Both the position numbers and the translations under genes were made by a program. The notes beneath the pieces were generated by a model that worked only from the letters and a program-made list of their open reading frames with translations, was not told where the DNA came from and did not search any database. A stretch of 64,000 bases of DNA from Cephalopachus bancanus (Eukaryota > Chordata > Mammalia > Primates > Tarsiidae): assembly GCA_027257055.1 (NCBI GenBank), contig JAPVLO010000621.1, positions 620,001-684,000 on the forward strand. The letters run 5' to 3'. Below are positions 46,178 to 57,000 of this stretch, piece by piece (position 1 is the first letter of the stretch; each line of letters starts with the position of its first letter).

Positions 46178-46894
46178 TCAAGCCGCCTGGTCTGCCAGGT
46201 GGTTCCCGATTGCCTCTGGAGTGTCTGACTTTTGGTGTCCCCTGCAATGCATGATGGCTATCTCTTTGGGGAGACATATAGCCTCTAAAAGGGCTAAAAT
46301 CTCCTCTTTGTTTTTGATAGTCTTACCTGCAGCCATTAGAAGTCCCCGTTCTTTGTAAATCATAGCATAGACATGGAGAGTAGCAAAAGTGTATCGGCTG
46401 TCAGTAAAGATGTTTATCCATTTCCCAGCTCCCCAGTGTAGGGCCTGAGTTAGAGCAATTAACTGAGCTTTTTGAGCCAACGTGCCATTGGGCAAAAACT
46501 GTGACCAAATCACATCATGAGCTGTGGCCACCGCAGCACCAACCTTGCAGACTCCTCCTATTATCAGGCTGCTGCCATCCGTGAACAGGACAGCATCAGC
46601 CTGACTTAAGGGGGTGTCCCAGAGATCAGGATGGCTGGCCTGAGAGATGTCCATCATGTCTTCATAGTCGTGCACTGGTATTTCTGGATCATCATAGGGG
46701 AGCAAGGTAGCCAGATTAAGGCATTGTGTAGGAGAGAAAGTTAGTCTAGGTTGGTCAAGTAGGAGACTTCGGTATTGAGTGATGTGGATATTTGACATCC
46801 AGCGGCCAGAGGCTCCCCTGAGGAGAGTCTCAACGGCATGGGGAACAGATTCTGACCAAAAGTTAGATTCTGACCAAAACCAGATTCTGACCAA
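46178..46894 (-). pseudogene. pol: pol: connection and RNase H domain (mostly open)
   Basis: 238 codons. A connection segment is followed by RNase H: VLFTDGSS (Asp 106), AQKAQLIALTQAL (the usual Glu is Gln at 144), FTDSRYTF (Asp 165), HCRGHQ and NHLADQAA (Asp 235). It is the best-preserved domain yet lacks one acidic catalytic residue. The first codons include a tandem ATTCTGACCAAAA-type repeat (46847-46902 on the plus strand), so the upstream frame is artefactual. Confidence 0.9.
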
Positions 46895-46899
46895 AAGTT

Positions 46900-47606
46900 A
46901 GTTTATCAGCTTCCTTGACTAGTATGACCATAGTGACGATGGCCCAGAGACAAGAGGGCCAGTCAGAGGCCACTGAGTTCAGTCTTTTGGACAAATAGGC
47001 CACTGGCTGCCTCCATGGCCCTAGAGTCTGGGTAAGGATCCCCTTTGCAATTCCCCATTGTTTATGAATGAACAGGTAGAAAGGCTTAGTAGCATCTAGG
47101 AAGGCTAAGGCCGGGGCCTGGGTAAGAGCTATCTTAAATTGCTGGAACGCTTGTTCCTCAGTAGCAGTTCATTTCAGGGGCTTGTTCCCTGCAGTAGCAG
47201 TGTATAGAGGCTTGGAAATCTCAGCAAATCCCAGGATCCATAATTGGCAATATCCCACTGCCCCCAGAAATTCCTGTACCTGCTTCTTCATCGTTGGCAT
47301 GGGAATTTGGAGGATGGCTTTCTTTCAGGCCAAAGTTAGGGCTCATTTACCCCTTTTCAGCTGGAATTCCAGGTAAGAAACTTCAATCAAGCAAAGTTGT
47401 GCCTTTTTGACCAAGACCCAGTAGCCTAGATCCTGAAGAAGCTGTAAGACAGCCTTAGTGGCTTTTAAACATGTATCCAAGTCTGTCTACATACTGGAGT
47501 AAAGTACATTCAGGGTGCAAGGCACGGAACTCTGACAAATCCTGTTGTAAAACTTCCCCAAAAAGAGTCAGGGAGTTCCTGTATCCTTGTGGCAACTGAG
47601 TCCAAG
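46900..47606 (-). pseudogene. pol: pol: reverse transcriptase palm/thumb, frame-broken
   Basis: No long open stretch, but family text is readable piecewise. On the minus strand near 47570-47480, QLPQGYRNSLTLFGEVL is followed by LLQYVDR. The second Asp of the YVDD-type catalytic box is replaced through an apparent small indel and a stop follows about 8 codons later. Confidence 0.8.
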
Positions 47607-48173
47607 TTAGCTGACTCGTATCTCCCAAGTCCAGATCTGTTCATTCAAAGGCAAAATGGGTTGACTGACCGGAGACAGGGGAATGGAAAAGAAAACAGCT
47701 TTTAAGTCCAATACAGTGTATACCTGATGTTGAGGAGGAAGCAGGCTGAGCAATGTGTTTGGGTTGGGAACAGTAGGATGAATTGTTTCAACCTGCTTAT
47801 TGACCTCTCTTGAATCCTGGACAGGCTGGTAATCAGATGTTCCTGGCTTTTTAACTGGCAGGAATGGAGTGTTCCAGGCAAATTGACAGGGCGTCAGAAT
47901 ACCAGCAGCTAAAAGTCTTTTTATATAGGGAGCAATTCCTTGCCGAGCCTGTAAACTCATGGGATATTGGTGAATGTGAATGGGAATTGCAGATGCCAAC
48001 AGGTTCACCACAATTGGAGGGTGATGTTTTGCCAATCCCAGCGGGTTGGTTTCTGTCCAGACTGAAGGAAACCCATGCTGCAACTGTAGAAATAGACCTG
48101 ATGGGAAATCCTCAGCAGGAGGATCCAAAGATGCTAGAAGATACTCCTCAGAAACTGGAACGGTCAATAACAT
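47607..48173 (-). pseudogene. pol: pol: reverse transcriptase fingers/palm N-terminal part
   Basis: 188 codons. Gamma-type RT N terminus: [20 protein letters not shown] (residues about 68-87), [19 protein letters not shown], then [14 protein letters not shown], where the family LKDAFF is altered to LKAVFF; the first Asp (156) is kept. Ends at a stop near the middle of the palm. Confidence 0.92.
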
Positions 48174-48257
48174 TTGTTAGGCAGTGACAGTGGGAACATA
48201 CATCTTAGTTTCATCAGGTGAAAACATGATAGTAGCCCTCAATTTCTGGAGCAAATC

Positions 48258-48497
48258 TCAGCCCATGAGGGAATATGGGCAGTCAGGGGTGATTAGGAAT
48301 GAGTGGGTGACTCGTTTTTGGCCTAAATCAACCATCTGGTCGGAAGTGAACTTGCAGTTGGTGACTGCGCCTGTTGCTCCTTGAATAAAAATCTGTTTAT
48401 CAGACATAGGCCCTAATGGTGATTTTAGGACTGACACTTCTGCCCCAGTGCCCACCAGGAGTTGGACGGGGTGGCCCCCTATAGTGGTGTTTACCAT
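48258..48497 (-). pseudogene. pro: pro: aspartic protease (active-site Asp lost)
   Basis: 79-codon open stretch. IGGHPVQLLVGTGAEVSVL shows the retropepsin active-site neighbourhood with Gly at residue 16 in place of the catalytic Asp. Flap-like IQGATGAV and a C-terminal segment follow. Confidence 0.88.
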
Positions 48498-48599
48498 GGG
48501 CTCTTGGGGGCCTAAGGAAAAAGAGCCCTGGCCTCCTCAGTCTGATGCATTTTCAGCTTCCCCAGTGGAGGGCAGGGCAAGTACTGACTTAGGCTTTTC

Positions 48600-48700
48600 T
48601 GTCTGGGTGATGAGGGCAGTCCTTTACCCAGTGACCTAGCTCCTTACAATAGGCACATTGATTTTTGGCCAGCTGGTTGCTTCCAGTCTCCTTTTGTCCC
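48600..48700 (-). pseudogene. gag: gag: nucleocapsid zinc knuckle
   Basis: Minus-strand reading gives [14 protein letters not shown], a single intact CX2CX4HX4C knuckle followed by PHHPD, as in gammaretroviral nucleocapsid. One knuckle only. Confidence 0.9.
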
Positions 48701-48783
48701 TTTCTGGTTTCTTCTTTCTGCTTATGGGTCGGCTTTGAGCCAGGCTGAAAAGCTTGGATAATGGTAACTAATGTTTTTGTTTG

Positions 48784-49002
48784 TCATTTTGCTGCTCTAT
48801 CTAGTTTCTGATCTGCCTGTTTCTGTTTCTCAGCATCACAGTTGTTGAAAACTTTTTGGACTACTTCAAGTAGCTGAGAAATATTAATTCCTGCAAAACC
48901 CTCATGCTTTTGCAACTTTCTCTGGATGTCTGGAGCTGCCTGTACCACAAAAGTCAAATTGACACCCCGAGCAGTCTTGGGTGCTGAGAGGTCAAAGGGC
49001 AT
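48784..49002 (-). pseudogene. gag: gag: capsid C-terminal domain
   Basis: 72 codons. VVQAAPDIQRKLQKHEGFAG is the capsid C-terminal motif of gamma-type Gag. Then a charged EKQKQADQKL linker to nucleocapsid. Confidence 0.88.
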
Positions 49003-49272
49003 GAATATAAGTACAGAATGCCTCCTGGAGGCACTTGAGAAACAACCCTGGTGATTCCTTGGGGTCCTGAATGATCTCGGTAGTCTTAGAAAGATTGATA
49101 GGTTTTTGGGCTGTTCCCCTCAAGCCAGCTAATAGAGCTGGTGATAAGCATCTAATCCCAGGACCCTACCAAATTGTTGGGGTCCCAGTCAGTATGGGAC
49201 ACAGGAAAAACCTCTTTTAGTCTTTCTTGGTTTTCTTCCTCTGTACCAGCAGCTGAAGCCAGGAAATATTTC

Positions 49273-50082
49273 CTAGCTTCCAGTCCTGATTCGTTCTCTT
49301 TTTTCAGAAGTAAAAAAAGTCAGGAGGAGTTGTTGACAATCATCGTAGGTGGGGCGATGAGTCTGCATAACTGATTCCATTAAGGAAATTGGAGCCTGTG
49401 GTTTATCAGAGAATGTTGGATTTTGATGTTTCCAGTTATTTAAATCTGAGGTGGAGAAAGGAGTATAAACCAAGAAAGGCCATTTGGTTTGATCTGATAG
49501 AACCTCCTGGAGAGGTAAGAGTGGTGCTGGATTGGTCTGAGACTGGAGTTGGGTAGCCAAAGATGGGGATCCCAGCAAAGGGGAAGAGGAAGAGGAGGTG
49601 GCAGGAGGCATGCTTCGGTCCCTGGCAGCCTTCTCAGTGGCAGCTGTGGTGGCTGCCACAGCTAGGAAAGAGGATATGATGGTTGGAGAGGACTGAGGAC
49701 AATATGGCAGTGAGTTACAGGTGAGGGTGATTAGCTCCTCAAGAGAATCCTCAATTGATGGAGGCAAGATGGGGTATAACCCTTCTGATGGGGGAGCTGA
49801 GGCAATCGGGGGATGAGAAGCTGCCTTCTCAGATGGCAGGGGTTTTGACTTTGAAGGTTGTGGAGGACTTCCATCATTAGGCCCCTTTAAGGGCTTTGAC
49901 ACCAAGATTCTCCACACCTCCAAAACACTTGATGGCCTTATTGCCTCTTCCAAAACACAAGTTCTAAGCCAAGGTGGGGGATTCTTGACCAGAGGTAACC
50001 ATTGGTAAATATAGGGGAACTGATCTGGGTGTGTGGGTCCCCTCCATACCAGCAACGATTTTCCAAACAGCTCTGGTAACAT
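49273..50082 (-). pseudogene. gag: gag: matrix end, p12-like region and capsid N-terminal domain
   Basis: 269 codons, the longest Gag frame. Matrix-like first 65 residues (IYQWLPLVKNPPPWLR). A proline/serine-rich p12-like region contains LYPIL at residues 102-106, matching the LYPxL late-domain consensus. The capsid start is near WPFLVYTPFSTSDLNNWK, with the gamma-type TYDDCQQLL later. A frameshift/stop ends it inside capsid. Confidence 0.92.
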
Positions 50083-50088
50083 GCATAT

Positions 50089-50271
50089 CTAGAGACACAG
50101 AAGAGGGCTATCCAACACCAAACATAGGCCAATAAATTTTGCAGAGGACTCGGAGCCAGCCTTTTGAAAGATGGACTCCATAGTCACCCACAAATCCAAC
50201 AGAGAAATTTTTTTTAACATACATTCCAGTGGACTGGAGGACTTGGTAGACTTAGAATCCTTCTGTCCCAT
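50089..50271 (-). pseudogene. gag: gag: matrix N terminus
   Basis: 60 codons from MGQKDSKSTK. Gly2 gives a potential N-myristoylation start as in gamma-type matrix. The frame ends in a stop just before the larger gag frame, so a frameshift separates the two. Confidence 0.85.
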
Positions 50272-50843
50272 GTTGTCAAAACCAGTAAATCACAAGACAC
50301 ATCTGATAAGAATGAAACTTGTTACAATAAGGAGGTATGCAATAGCCAACAAAATCCTGGCTGTGGATGACCAATCCACAGGTGCAGCAAAAGCAAGCAA
50401 TATAGCAAAGAGAATGGCAATCAAGCTAAGAAAGAAAAGGGACCAAGGGTGACAAATATCCAGAAACTGCTGCATAAGCACAGAAATCAAGAAGGCATTC
50501 AAACAGAAATGTTAAACTGATACTCTGTTCTATCAACGTCTTGGGTCAATGAACAGAGCCTAAGGAGCGGCCTTGTCAGACTCCAACCTCCCCAAGAGAA
50601 TTATGGCCATAAACAAACAAACAAAAAACAGATTAAACAGACTCTTACCTCTTCAGACAGTGCAGACAGACTCAGGTTCTTTCGAGGCAGGAGGAAATCA
50701 ACAGTTGTTCCAGCTTCCTCCAAGCCACTTGAGTGGTTATGGAGCCCTGATTAATCACAGGAGGTGCCTCCCCTATTACACCTTGCTGGGCTGGGGGAGA
50801 GTTGGAGCAAGGCTGCTTCCCATAGTTGGCAAAATTTTTATTT
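50272..50843 (-). other. Provirus leader (packaging-signal region)
   Basis: Non-coding leader between primer site and gag start, about 570 bases, as expected for a gamma-type virus. No specific element can be assigned. Confidence 0.6.
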
Positions 50844-50861
50844 ATCTTGCTGGAGCCTCCA
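50844..50861 (-). promoter_or_regulatory. Primer-binding site, tRNA-Thr-like
   Basis: On the minus strand, two bases after the 5' LTR, TGGAGGCTCCAGCAAGA. It begins with TGG (complement of CCA) and agrees with the complement of tRNA-Thr(UGU) 3' end (TGGAGGCCCCAGCGAGG, from memory) at 14 of the first 16 bases. Confidence 0.75.
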
Positions 50862-50863
50862 AA

Positions 50864-51397
50864 TGTTATGACTGGTGTGCAAGAAATAAAATGGCAACAC
50901 GTAGGATATTAGATCCTGAGTTTTTAATCAGCTGGTGACCAAGAAAGGGCAATAGTCACTGAAAACTCTTGACCTCAAGCAAAGCAAACAGGGGGCTTAT
51001 ATATCTAATGCAGCTAAAAAAATGCAGTTTCAGTAACTATGGCAATTAAAGGTTACTTGTCAGAAAGGAACAGAAAACAGGGAAGGGGGTACTGTAACTA
51101 ATTTGGCAGTTTTGCTGTTTATTTAGTTGGCCAGGTACTGTTTTGCAAAATTATTATTTTTGAAACAGGATGTGAGTGGGTTTGGGGATTTCAAAAAAGA
51201 AGCTATCAGTTACAGTTTAGGGGCCAAGAACAGTTGCAGTTACATGTGGGGTGGGGGGGAGCTGTGTCTGGGTGCTGCATCTGGGCAGCAGGCATGCAAC
51301 TAAATTGGAAACTTTTAACAGGATAGCATTACTTACGTCAAACAAATTTCACAGGTTGTTAAGGTTATACAGATATATAGGTTTTACAGACATTTCA
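50864..51397 (-). repeat. 5' LTR of the provirus
   Basis: 534 bp, edges TGTTATGACT and ACAGACATTTCA. Same TATA-like and poly(A) layout as the 3' copy; transcription would run leftwards, away from the sulfotransferase exon. Confidence 0.95.
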
Positions 51398-51639
51398 GTA
51401 GCAGCTTACTAAGATGGACTGGCAATCAAAATAACATAGATTAGCTGATTTTCAATTTCATTCCAGCTTATTATTGTTGCAGTATATTAGTTATTCTTAT
51501 TTATACTGAAGTGTCTTCAAACTTAGAGAAGTCTTGCCAAACCACCCCCCTTCACACACAATAATTCTTGTATGTATGTCACACAGATTCACTGATGGTA
51601 ACTTTTTGCAACATTTGCTAGCTCATTTTTCTCTCTCAC

Positions 51640-52222
51640 ATATACAAGGTAGGACCCAGAAAAAAAACTGTAATTACTTTTTGGAGAGTGGGACCCTTGT
51701 AGTATAGTCTTCCCCTGCTAGTTAGGTGTTCTGGGAACTCATTGGGATCAGTGTACAAGCTAGCATTGTTGTGAGAGGCAGTGTTCAGCCTCAGTGAATT
51801 TTTTTTGGAGATCCTTTCGATGCATTTTCCCATTTCATGATGGGTGATTTTCACAAATGTATAAACCATGCTGTGTGTTCAGCAGTGTTTGACCGAAAAT
51901 GGCATGACTCCCATGCCCCACTCTTCCTGTTCACCTGATCTCACCCCAAGTGACTTTGTTTTGTTTCTCTGGATGAAAGAAGTCCCTAAAGGGATTTGTT
52001 TTGCCAATGTGGAAGAGGTGGAATAAAAAAATGGCAGAAACACTAAAGGCTTCAAAATGGATTAGTTGAAAAAACTGTCTTGAGCAGTGGAAAAGGCATC
52101 TTGACAGTTGTATTGCATCAAACAGAGAGCATTTTGAAGATGACCGAAGTTTCAATGGGAAAGAATAAATATACAATTTTTAATAAGTAAATTCCATTTT
52201 TGGGGTCCCCCTCATAATATAA
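51640..52222 (+). mobile_element. mariner-type DNA transposon relic
   Basis: Imperfect terminal inverted repeats: left ACAAGGTAGGACCCAGAAAA, right (reverse complement) ATGAGGGGGACCCCAAAAAT. The plus strand keeps the transposase C-terminal third: SPDLTPSDFVLFLWMKEVP at about 51934-51990, then EQWKRHLDSCIASNREHFEDD at about 52083-52145. The third catalytic residue region (SPDLxPSDF) is recognisable. Internal stops and an internal deletion make it inactive. Confidence 0.8.
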
Positions 52223-53270
52223 TTTTTTTCCTATCTTTTCCCCTGTTTGAGAATGAGTTGCAGACATTATTCTCTTTATCTCTCAAAACGTCAGTGTATG
52301 TTTTCTAAGAACAAGGATAGAGGCTATATAAACTCAGTAAAATGATAGAGAATCTCACAATATTACTATTTAAATCCACAATGCATATTCAAATGTGGTC
52401 AGTTGTTCCAATAATATAATTAGACCATGTGCTTTTGTAAGTGGTCCAGGATTCCCATTATCCTTAGTTTTCATGCTCCTTTAATCAGAAACATGTGCCC
52501 AGTTTTTCTTTGCTTTTCTTAACAGTGACAAATGTGCATAAGTGCCTTGGATATATATAGATAGATAGCCTGTGTATGTTTTTCTTTCCTGAGTGCTAGC
52601 AATGTACAGGAGTGGGTTAGCTCTCACTGCTTGCTGTGTGACTGGACTGGTGAGGGCCTTGGGAATCTCACCTTGTTCCTCAGTGGTCAGCAGATTTTTC
52701 ACTGTGTTGCATCATTCAACCCCCAGATGAGGAGATGGTGCCTAAGGGTGAGAGGTGGCTAATGCTGAGGTGGATGGGTATTTACTGAGAGAAACTCTCT
52801 GCTGTCTCAGGCAATAAGCTGATCATTTCCTGGTTTCCAGGGTGTTCTGGCATCCTCCCTATGGGTCTTCCAGTACCAGAAATCAAATTTGCCAGTCTTT
52901 GGTCTTGGACTTCCAGAATCCAGAACTTGCTCTTCTCAAAGTTGGCCTAGACTTTCCACTGTCACAGACTGTGGTGGCCTGTGGAGATAGTGACATTACT
53001 AGATCCAGCTCATTCTGGCCAGGGTGATCAAACACCGCTTCTGACTGTGCAGACCTGCTTCTCTCTGGGCTTTCTGCCTTTATCTTGAAGCGTGTTCTGA
53101 CCCCTGGACACCGAGAGGCTCTGGGATTTCCTCCCTGCCAGAACCCAAAGTGCAGAAGTAGGAAGCTCTAGGGACTGTTTTATCTTTGCTGTAAAATCTG
53201 GTTTGCCAGCAGCTGTCATCACCTCCAGCAGTGGCTACAACTGAAGCCCTACACCAAAGAGCTCACTGTC
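52223..53270 (+). promoter_or_regulatory. Upstream region and 5' UTR of the SULT2A-like exon
   Basis: Apparently single-copy. It ends in AGAGCTCACTGTC directly before the ATG. A weak TATA-like TTTTATC lies near 53178. No CpG island, as usual for liver-type SULT promoters. A short ATAG repeat lies near 52557. Confidence 0.4.
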
Positions 53271-53397
53271 ATGTCAGATGACTACTTGTGGGTTGAAGGG
53301 GTACCTCTCCCTACTATGGGTTTCAAAGTTGAAGTCATGAGAAAAGTACATGTGATAAAGGATGAAGATGTAATAATAGTGACTTACCCCAAATCAG
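53271..53397 (+). CDS. SULT2A1-like: SULT2A-type cytosolic sulfotransferase, first coding exon
   Basis: The ATG at 53271 opens 42 codons plus one base, ending at a consensus donor (TCAG|GTAGGG). The peptide starts MSDDYLWVEGVPLPTMGF and ends VIIVTYPKS followed by a split Gly codon. SULT2A enzymes move the sulfonate of PAPS to hydroxysteroids and bile acids in liver and adrenal cytosol. TYPKSG is the start of the 5'-phosphosulfate (PAPS) loop, and SULT2A exon 1 ends at this point. Compared with the known family N terminus, three residues between RKV and VI are missing (9 bases, in frame). The remaining exons are not in this window; the intron is filled with L1. It could be an intact paralogue, or a pseudogene whose defects lie further on. 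Confidence 0.85.
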
Positions 53398-53660
53398 GTA
53401 GGGAGATAGCATCATGAACTGGGAAAGGCTGTGGTTGTGTTCCTCATTCACTCAATTACTGACATGCTTTCTACATGCTAGACAATGTACCATGCTTTTG
53501 GGGGAATGGATAATGGCCTAATACCATTTACATTCAGAGAAAAGGACTGAGTCAGGAAATTCCACAGTAGGGTGAGTGTTCAGAGGGGATAATCTACGGT
53601 ATTGGGAGAAACCATAGCAATGAATCCTAAGGCAAATTCAGGTGTTTTAAAAGGGAGGAA
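53398..53660. other. Intron 1 sequence of the SULT2A-like gene
   Basis: Starts at the donor GTAGGGAGATAGC. No repeat recognised. Confidence 0.5.
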
Positions 53661-53664
53661 ATTC

Positions 53665-53880
53665 TGACATGTGCTACAATATGGGTGAGACTTGGAGACA
53701 TTATGCTAAATGAAATAAGCCAGTCATAAAAATACAAATACTATATGATTCTCCTCAAATATAGTATCTAGAATATTCCAAGTTCTTAGAAATAGTAGGT
53801 GCCATGGTGGTTGTCAGTGGCTAGTAGGTGCCATGGTGGTTATCAGGGGCTTGAAATGGGGAGTTGTTTGATGGGGATAG
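53665..53880 (+). mobile_element. Old L1 3' end fragment
   Basis: AGACATTATGCTAAATGAAATAAGCCAGTCA and GATTCTCCTCAAATATAG are L1M-like. TAGTAGGTGCCATGGTGGTT is duplicated in tandem (about 53796 and 53823). Confidence 0.8.
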
Positions 53881-54019
53881 AGTTCCAATTTGTCTTTGTT
53901 TCTCTGTTTATTCGTTAGTTGGTACAACTGTCTGTTTTCCCTCTTCTTCTTCTCTGTCTCCACCTTTCTTTCATCTTCCCTCTTCCTTTTTCCATTCTTT
54001 TCTTTATCTTACTTTTTTT

Positions 54020-57000
54020 CTAGGGGGCAAACAGATACCCCAAATGCATGGACAGATTGTAAGGTAGTAGGATGTGGGTTCCAGGGGGCCCACATCTTTC
54101 AGCAGATACCAGGATCTACAGATGGTTTCTGAATTGCAGCTCCTCCTTAATTAAATGTCAAAACTGCAAAAAGCACAGTCCTCCCACCCCCAGTCCAGCT
54201 TCAGAATTGAACAAAGCCAGAGGATCTACATAAGGAAGAATAGGAGATTGAGCAAACAGAAATAAAAGCTATCTCCCCCTCACTGAACAGCAGAATTAAA
54301 GAAGAAATAAAAAGGGGGTGGTGGTGAAAACCTACACAAATGAAGAAAAATCAAAGGAAGATTATGAGACACAGACACCTGGGAGGACAGCCACTGAGAA
54401 TACAGACTTCAGAACTCAAACAATGAAGAGCCCCCAGCATGACTAGTATCAAATCACAAACTCAGCTATCAAGATATTAATAGAGAGAATAAATAGAAAT
54501 GAGGAAAGACAAGAAGAAAGAATGGAGTTGATTACTGAGATAACAGCAATAAAAAATACAGTGAATGAGATAAATAGCAAACTGATAAGCATGGAAAACA
54601 GCATTAACCAAGCAGAAGAAAGAATCTCAGAGCTTGAGGACCAAAATATGGAACTAACCCAAACGGTCAGAAACATAGAAAAGAAGCTTAAAAAGACAGA
54701 ACAAAACCTCTGAGAGATGAACAGTTATATCAAGAGGCCAAACCTAAGATTAATTGGAATCCCTAAAGTAGATAGAGAGACAGAGAGGTCACCCTGGAAC
54801 AAACATTTCATGAAATTATTCAGGAAAACTTCCCTCATCTCATCAGTGACATGACCATTCAAACACAAGAGATTCAAAGAACCCCTGCAAGACAGCAAAT
54901 GAGAAGACCCACTCCTAGACACACAGTAATTCACCTACACAAAGTAAATATAAAAGAAAAAATCCTAAAGGCTGAAAGAGAGGAAGGTCAGACTACCTAC
55001 CGGGGAAGACCAATTAGAATAGCAGCAGAAGCCGGGCTCGGTGGCTCAACCTGTAATCCCGCACCTTTGGGAGGCTGAGGTGAGTGGATTGCCTGAGGCC
55101 ACGGGTTCGAGACCCGCCTGGGCAGCGAGATCTTATCTCTACAATAAATAAAAAAATCAGCCGGGCGTGGTAGCACATGCCTGTAATTCTGGCTACTTGG
55201 AAGGCTGAGGCGGAAGGATCGCTGGAGCCCAGTGGGTCAAGGCTGCCGTGGCAGGGAGCGACCACTGCACTCCAGTCTGGGTGACAGAGTGAGACTCCAA
55301 CTCAAAAAAAAAAAAAAAAAAAAGAATAGCAGCAGACATATACAGAAACACTCCAGGCTAAGAGAGATTGGAACACAATCTTCAAAGTTCTCAAAGATAA
55401 ACAATTTCAGCCAAGAATTACCTACCCGGCTAAGCTAAATTTCATCAGCGAGGGAGAATCCACAACAAACTCTATAAGAGCCTATGACAGGGATAAACTC
55501 TCACATCTCAATAATTTGTCTGAGTGTGAATGGACTGAATGCACCACTGAAATGACAGAGAATGGCAAATTGGATAAAATATGATGGAACCGTGTATTGT
55601 CTTGAAGAGACTCATCTCACCAAAAAGGATGCTCACAGACTCAAAGTAAGAGGATGGGAAACAAAATTTCAGGCGAACAGAACACAAAAGAAAGCAATCT
55701 TAATATCAGACAAAATAGCCTTTAAGCTATCAAAAATTAAAAAAGACATGGAAGGTAACTACATAATGATAAAAGGTTTAATCCATCAACAAGAAATATC
55801 CATCCTAAACATATATGCACCCAACATAGGAGCACCAACTTTCATAAAGCAACTTCTAGGTAAACTTAAAAAAGATATTGACTTTATTACTATCATACCC
55901 CATTCACAACCCTAGACAGATCATCAAGACAAAAAATCAACAAGGAGATCTGGAACCTCAATGTGATGCTTAACCTAATGAACTTAATTGATACCTACAG
56001 AACACTCTACCCAACAACCATGGAATATATATTCTATTCATCACCACATGGAATGTACTCTAAGATTGACAACAGCATTGGTCACACATGAAGCATAAAC
56101 AAATTCCATAAGATTGAAATACTGCCATGCAGCTTCTCAGACCACAGTGGAATAAAAATATATATCAACACCAACAGAGTTCCTCCCAAACCCACATAGA
56201 CTTGGACACTAAACAGCATGATGCTGAACAACTCCTGGGCCAACATGGAAATCAAAACAGAGATTAAAAGATTCCTGAAAACAAATGAAAATGAAGAAAC
56301 ATCTTACCCAAACCTCTGGGAGGCCATGAAACCAGTACTAAAAAGAGAATTCATATCTACAAACACATATGGAGAAAGTGGAAAGATCACAAGTTAATGG
56401 CCTAACAAATCACCTAAGGAAGCTGAAAAAGGAAGACCACCAAAACCCTAACTTCAGCAGAAGAACCCATATCACCAAAATAAAAGCCCACATTTGGGAC
56501 ATAGAAGAAATATGATTCAAAATAAAAAATCAATGAAACCAAAAGCTGATTCCTTGAAAGGATAAACAAGATTGATGGACCCCTAGCTAGACTGATAAAG
56601 AAAAAGAGAGAAAATGCCCAAATAAACTCAATCAGAAATGCAAAAGATGAAGTCACAATGGACACGGAAGAAATACAAAAGATTATCAGAGATTACTATG
56701 TACACTTTTATGGATACACACTTGAAAATCTAAATGAAATGGAGGACTTTCTGACATCACACAACCTCCCTAGATTGAAACAAGAAGAAATTGAGAACCT
56801 AAATAGACCAATAACTACCCAGGAAATCGACCATGTCATAAGAAAACTACCTACAATTTAAAAAAAAAAAAAAAAGCCCTGAACCAGATGACTTTTCCAG
56901 TAGAATTCTACAAAACATACAAGGAGAAGCTGATACCAAAAAGTATCCCAGACAATTGAGAAATGTGGAACTCTCCCTAAATCATTTTATGATGCTAACA

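Larger units (their letters stand above)
42327..51397 (-). mobile_element. Class I (gamma-like) endogenous provirus with two LTRs
   Basis: 9071 bp, minus strand: 5' LTR 50864-51397, primer site, gag, pro, pol, env, polypurine tract, 3' LTR 42327-42870. Gamma-like features are a Gag starting MGQ, a single CCHC nucleocapsid finger, pol after pro, and Env with a TM hydrophobic segment and an immunosuppressive-like region. Flanking ATAG (42323-42326) and GTAG (51398-51401) fit a 4-bp duplication with one change. Hand alignment of the two LTRs gives about 60 differences over about 535 positions (roughly 11%), so integration is old. Every gene has stops or frameshifts, so no complete protein can be made. 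The primer site suggests the HERV-T-like (tRNA-Thr) group, but family assignment needs alignment. Confidence 0.95.
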
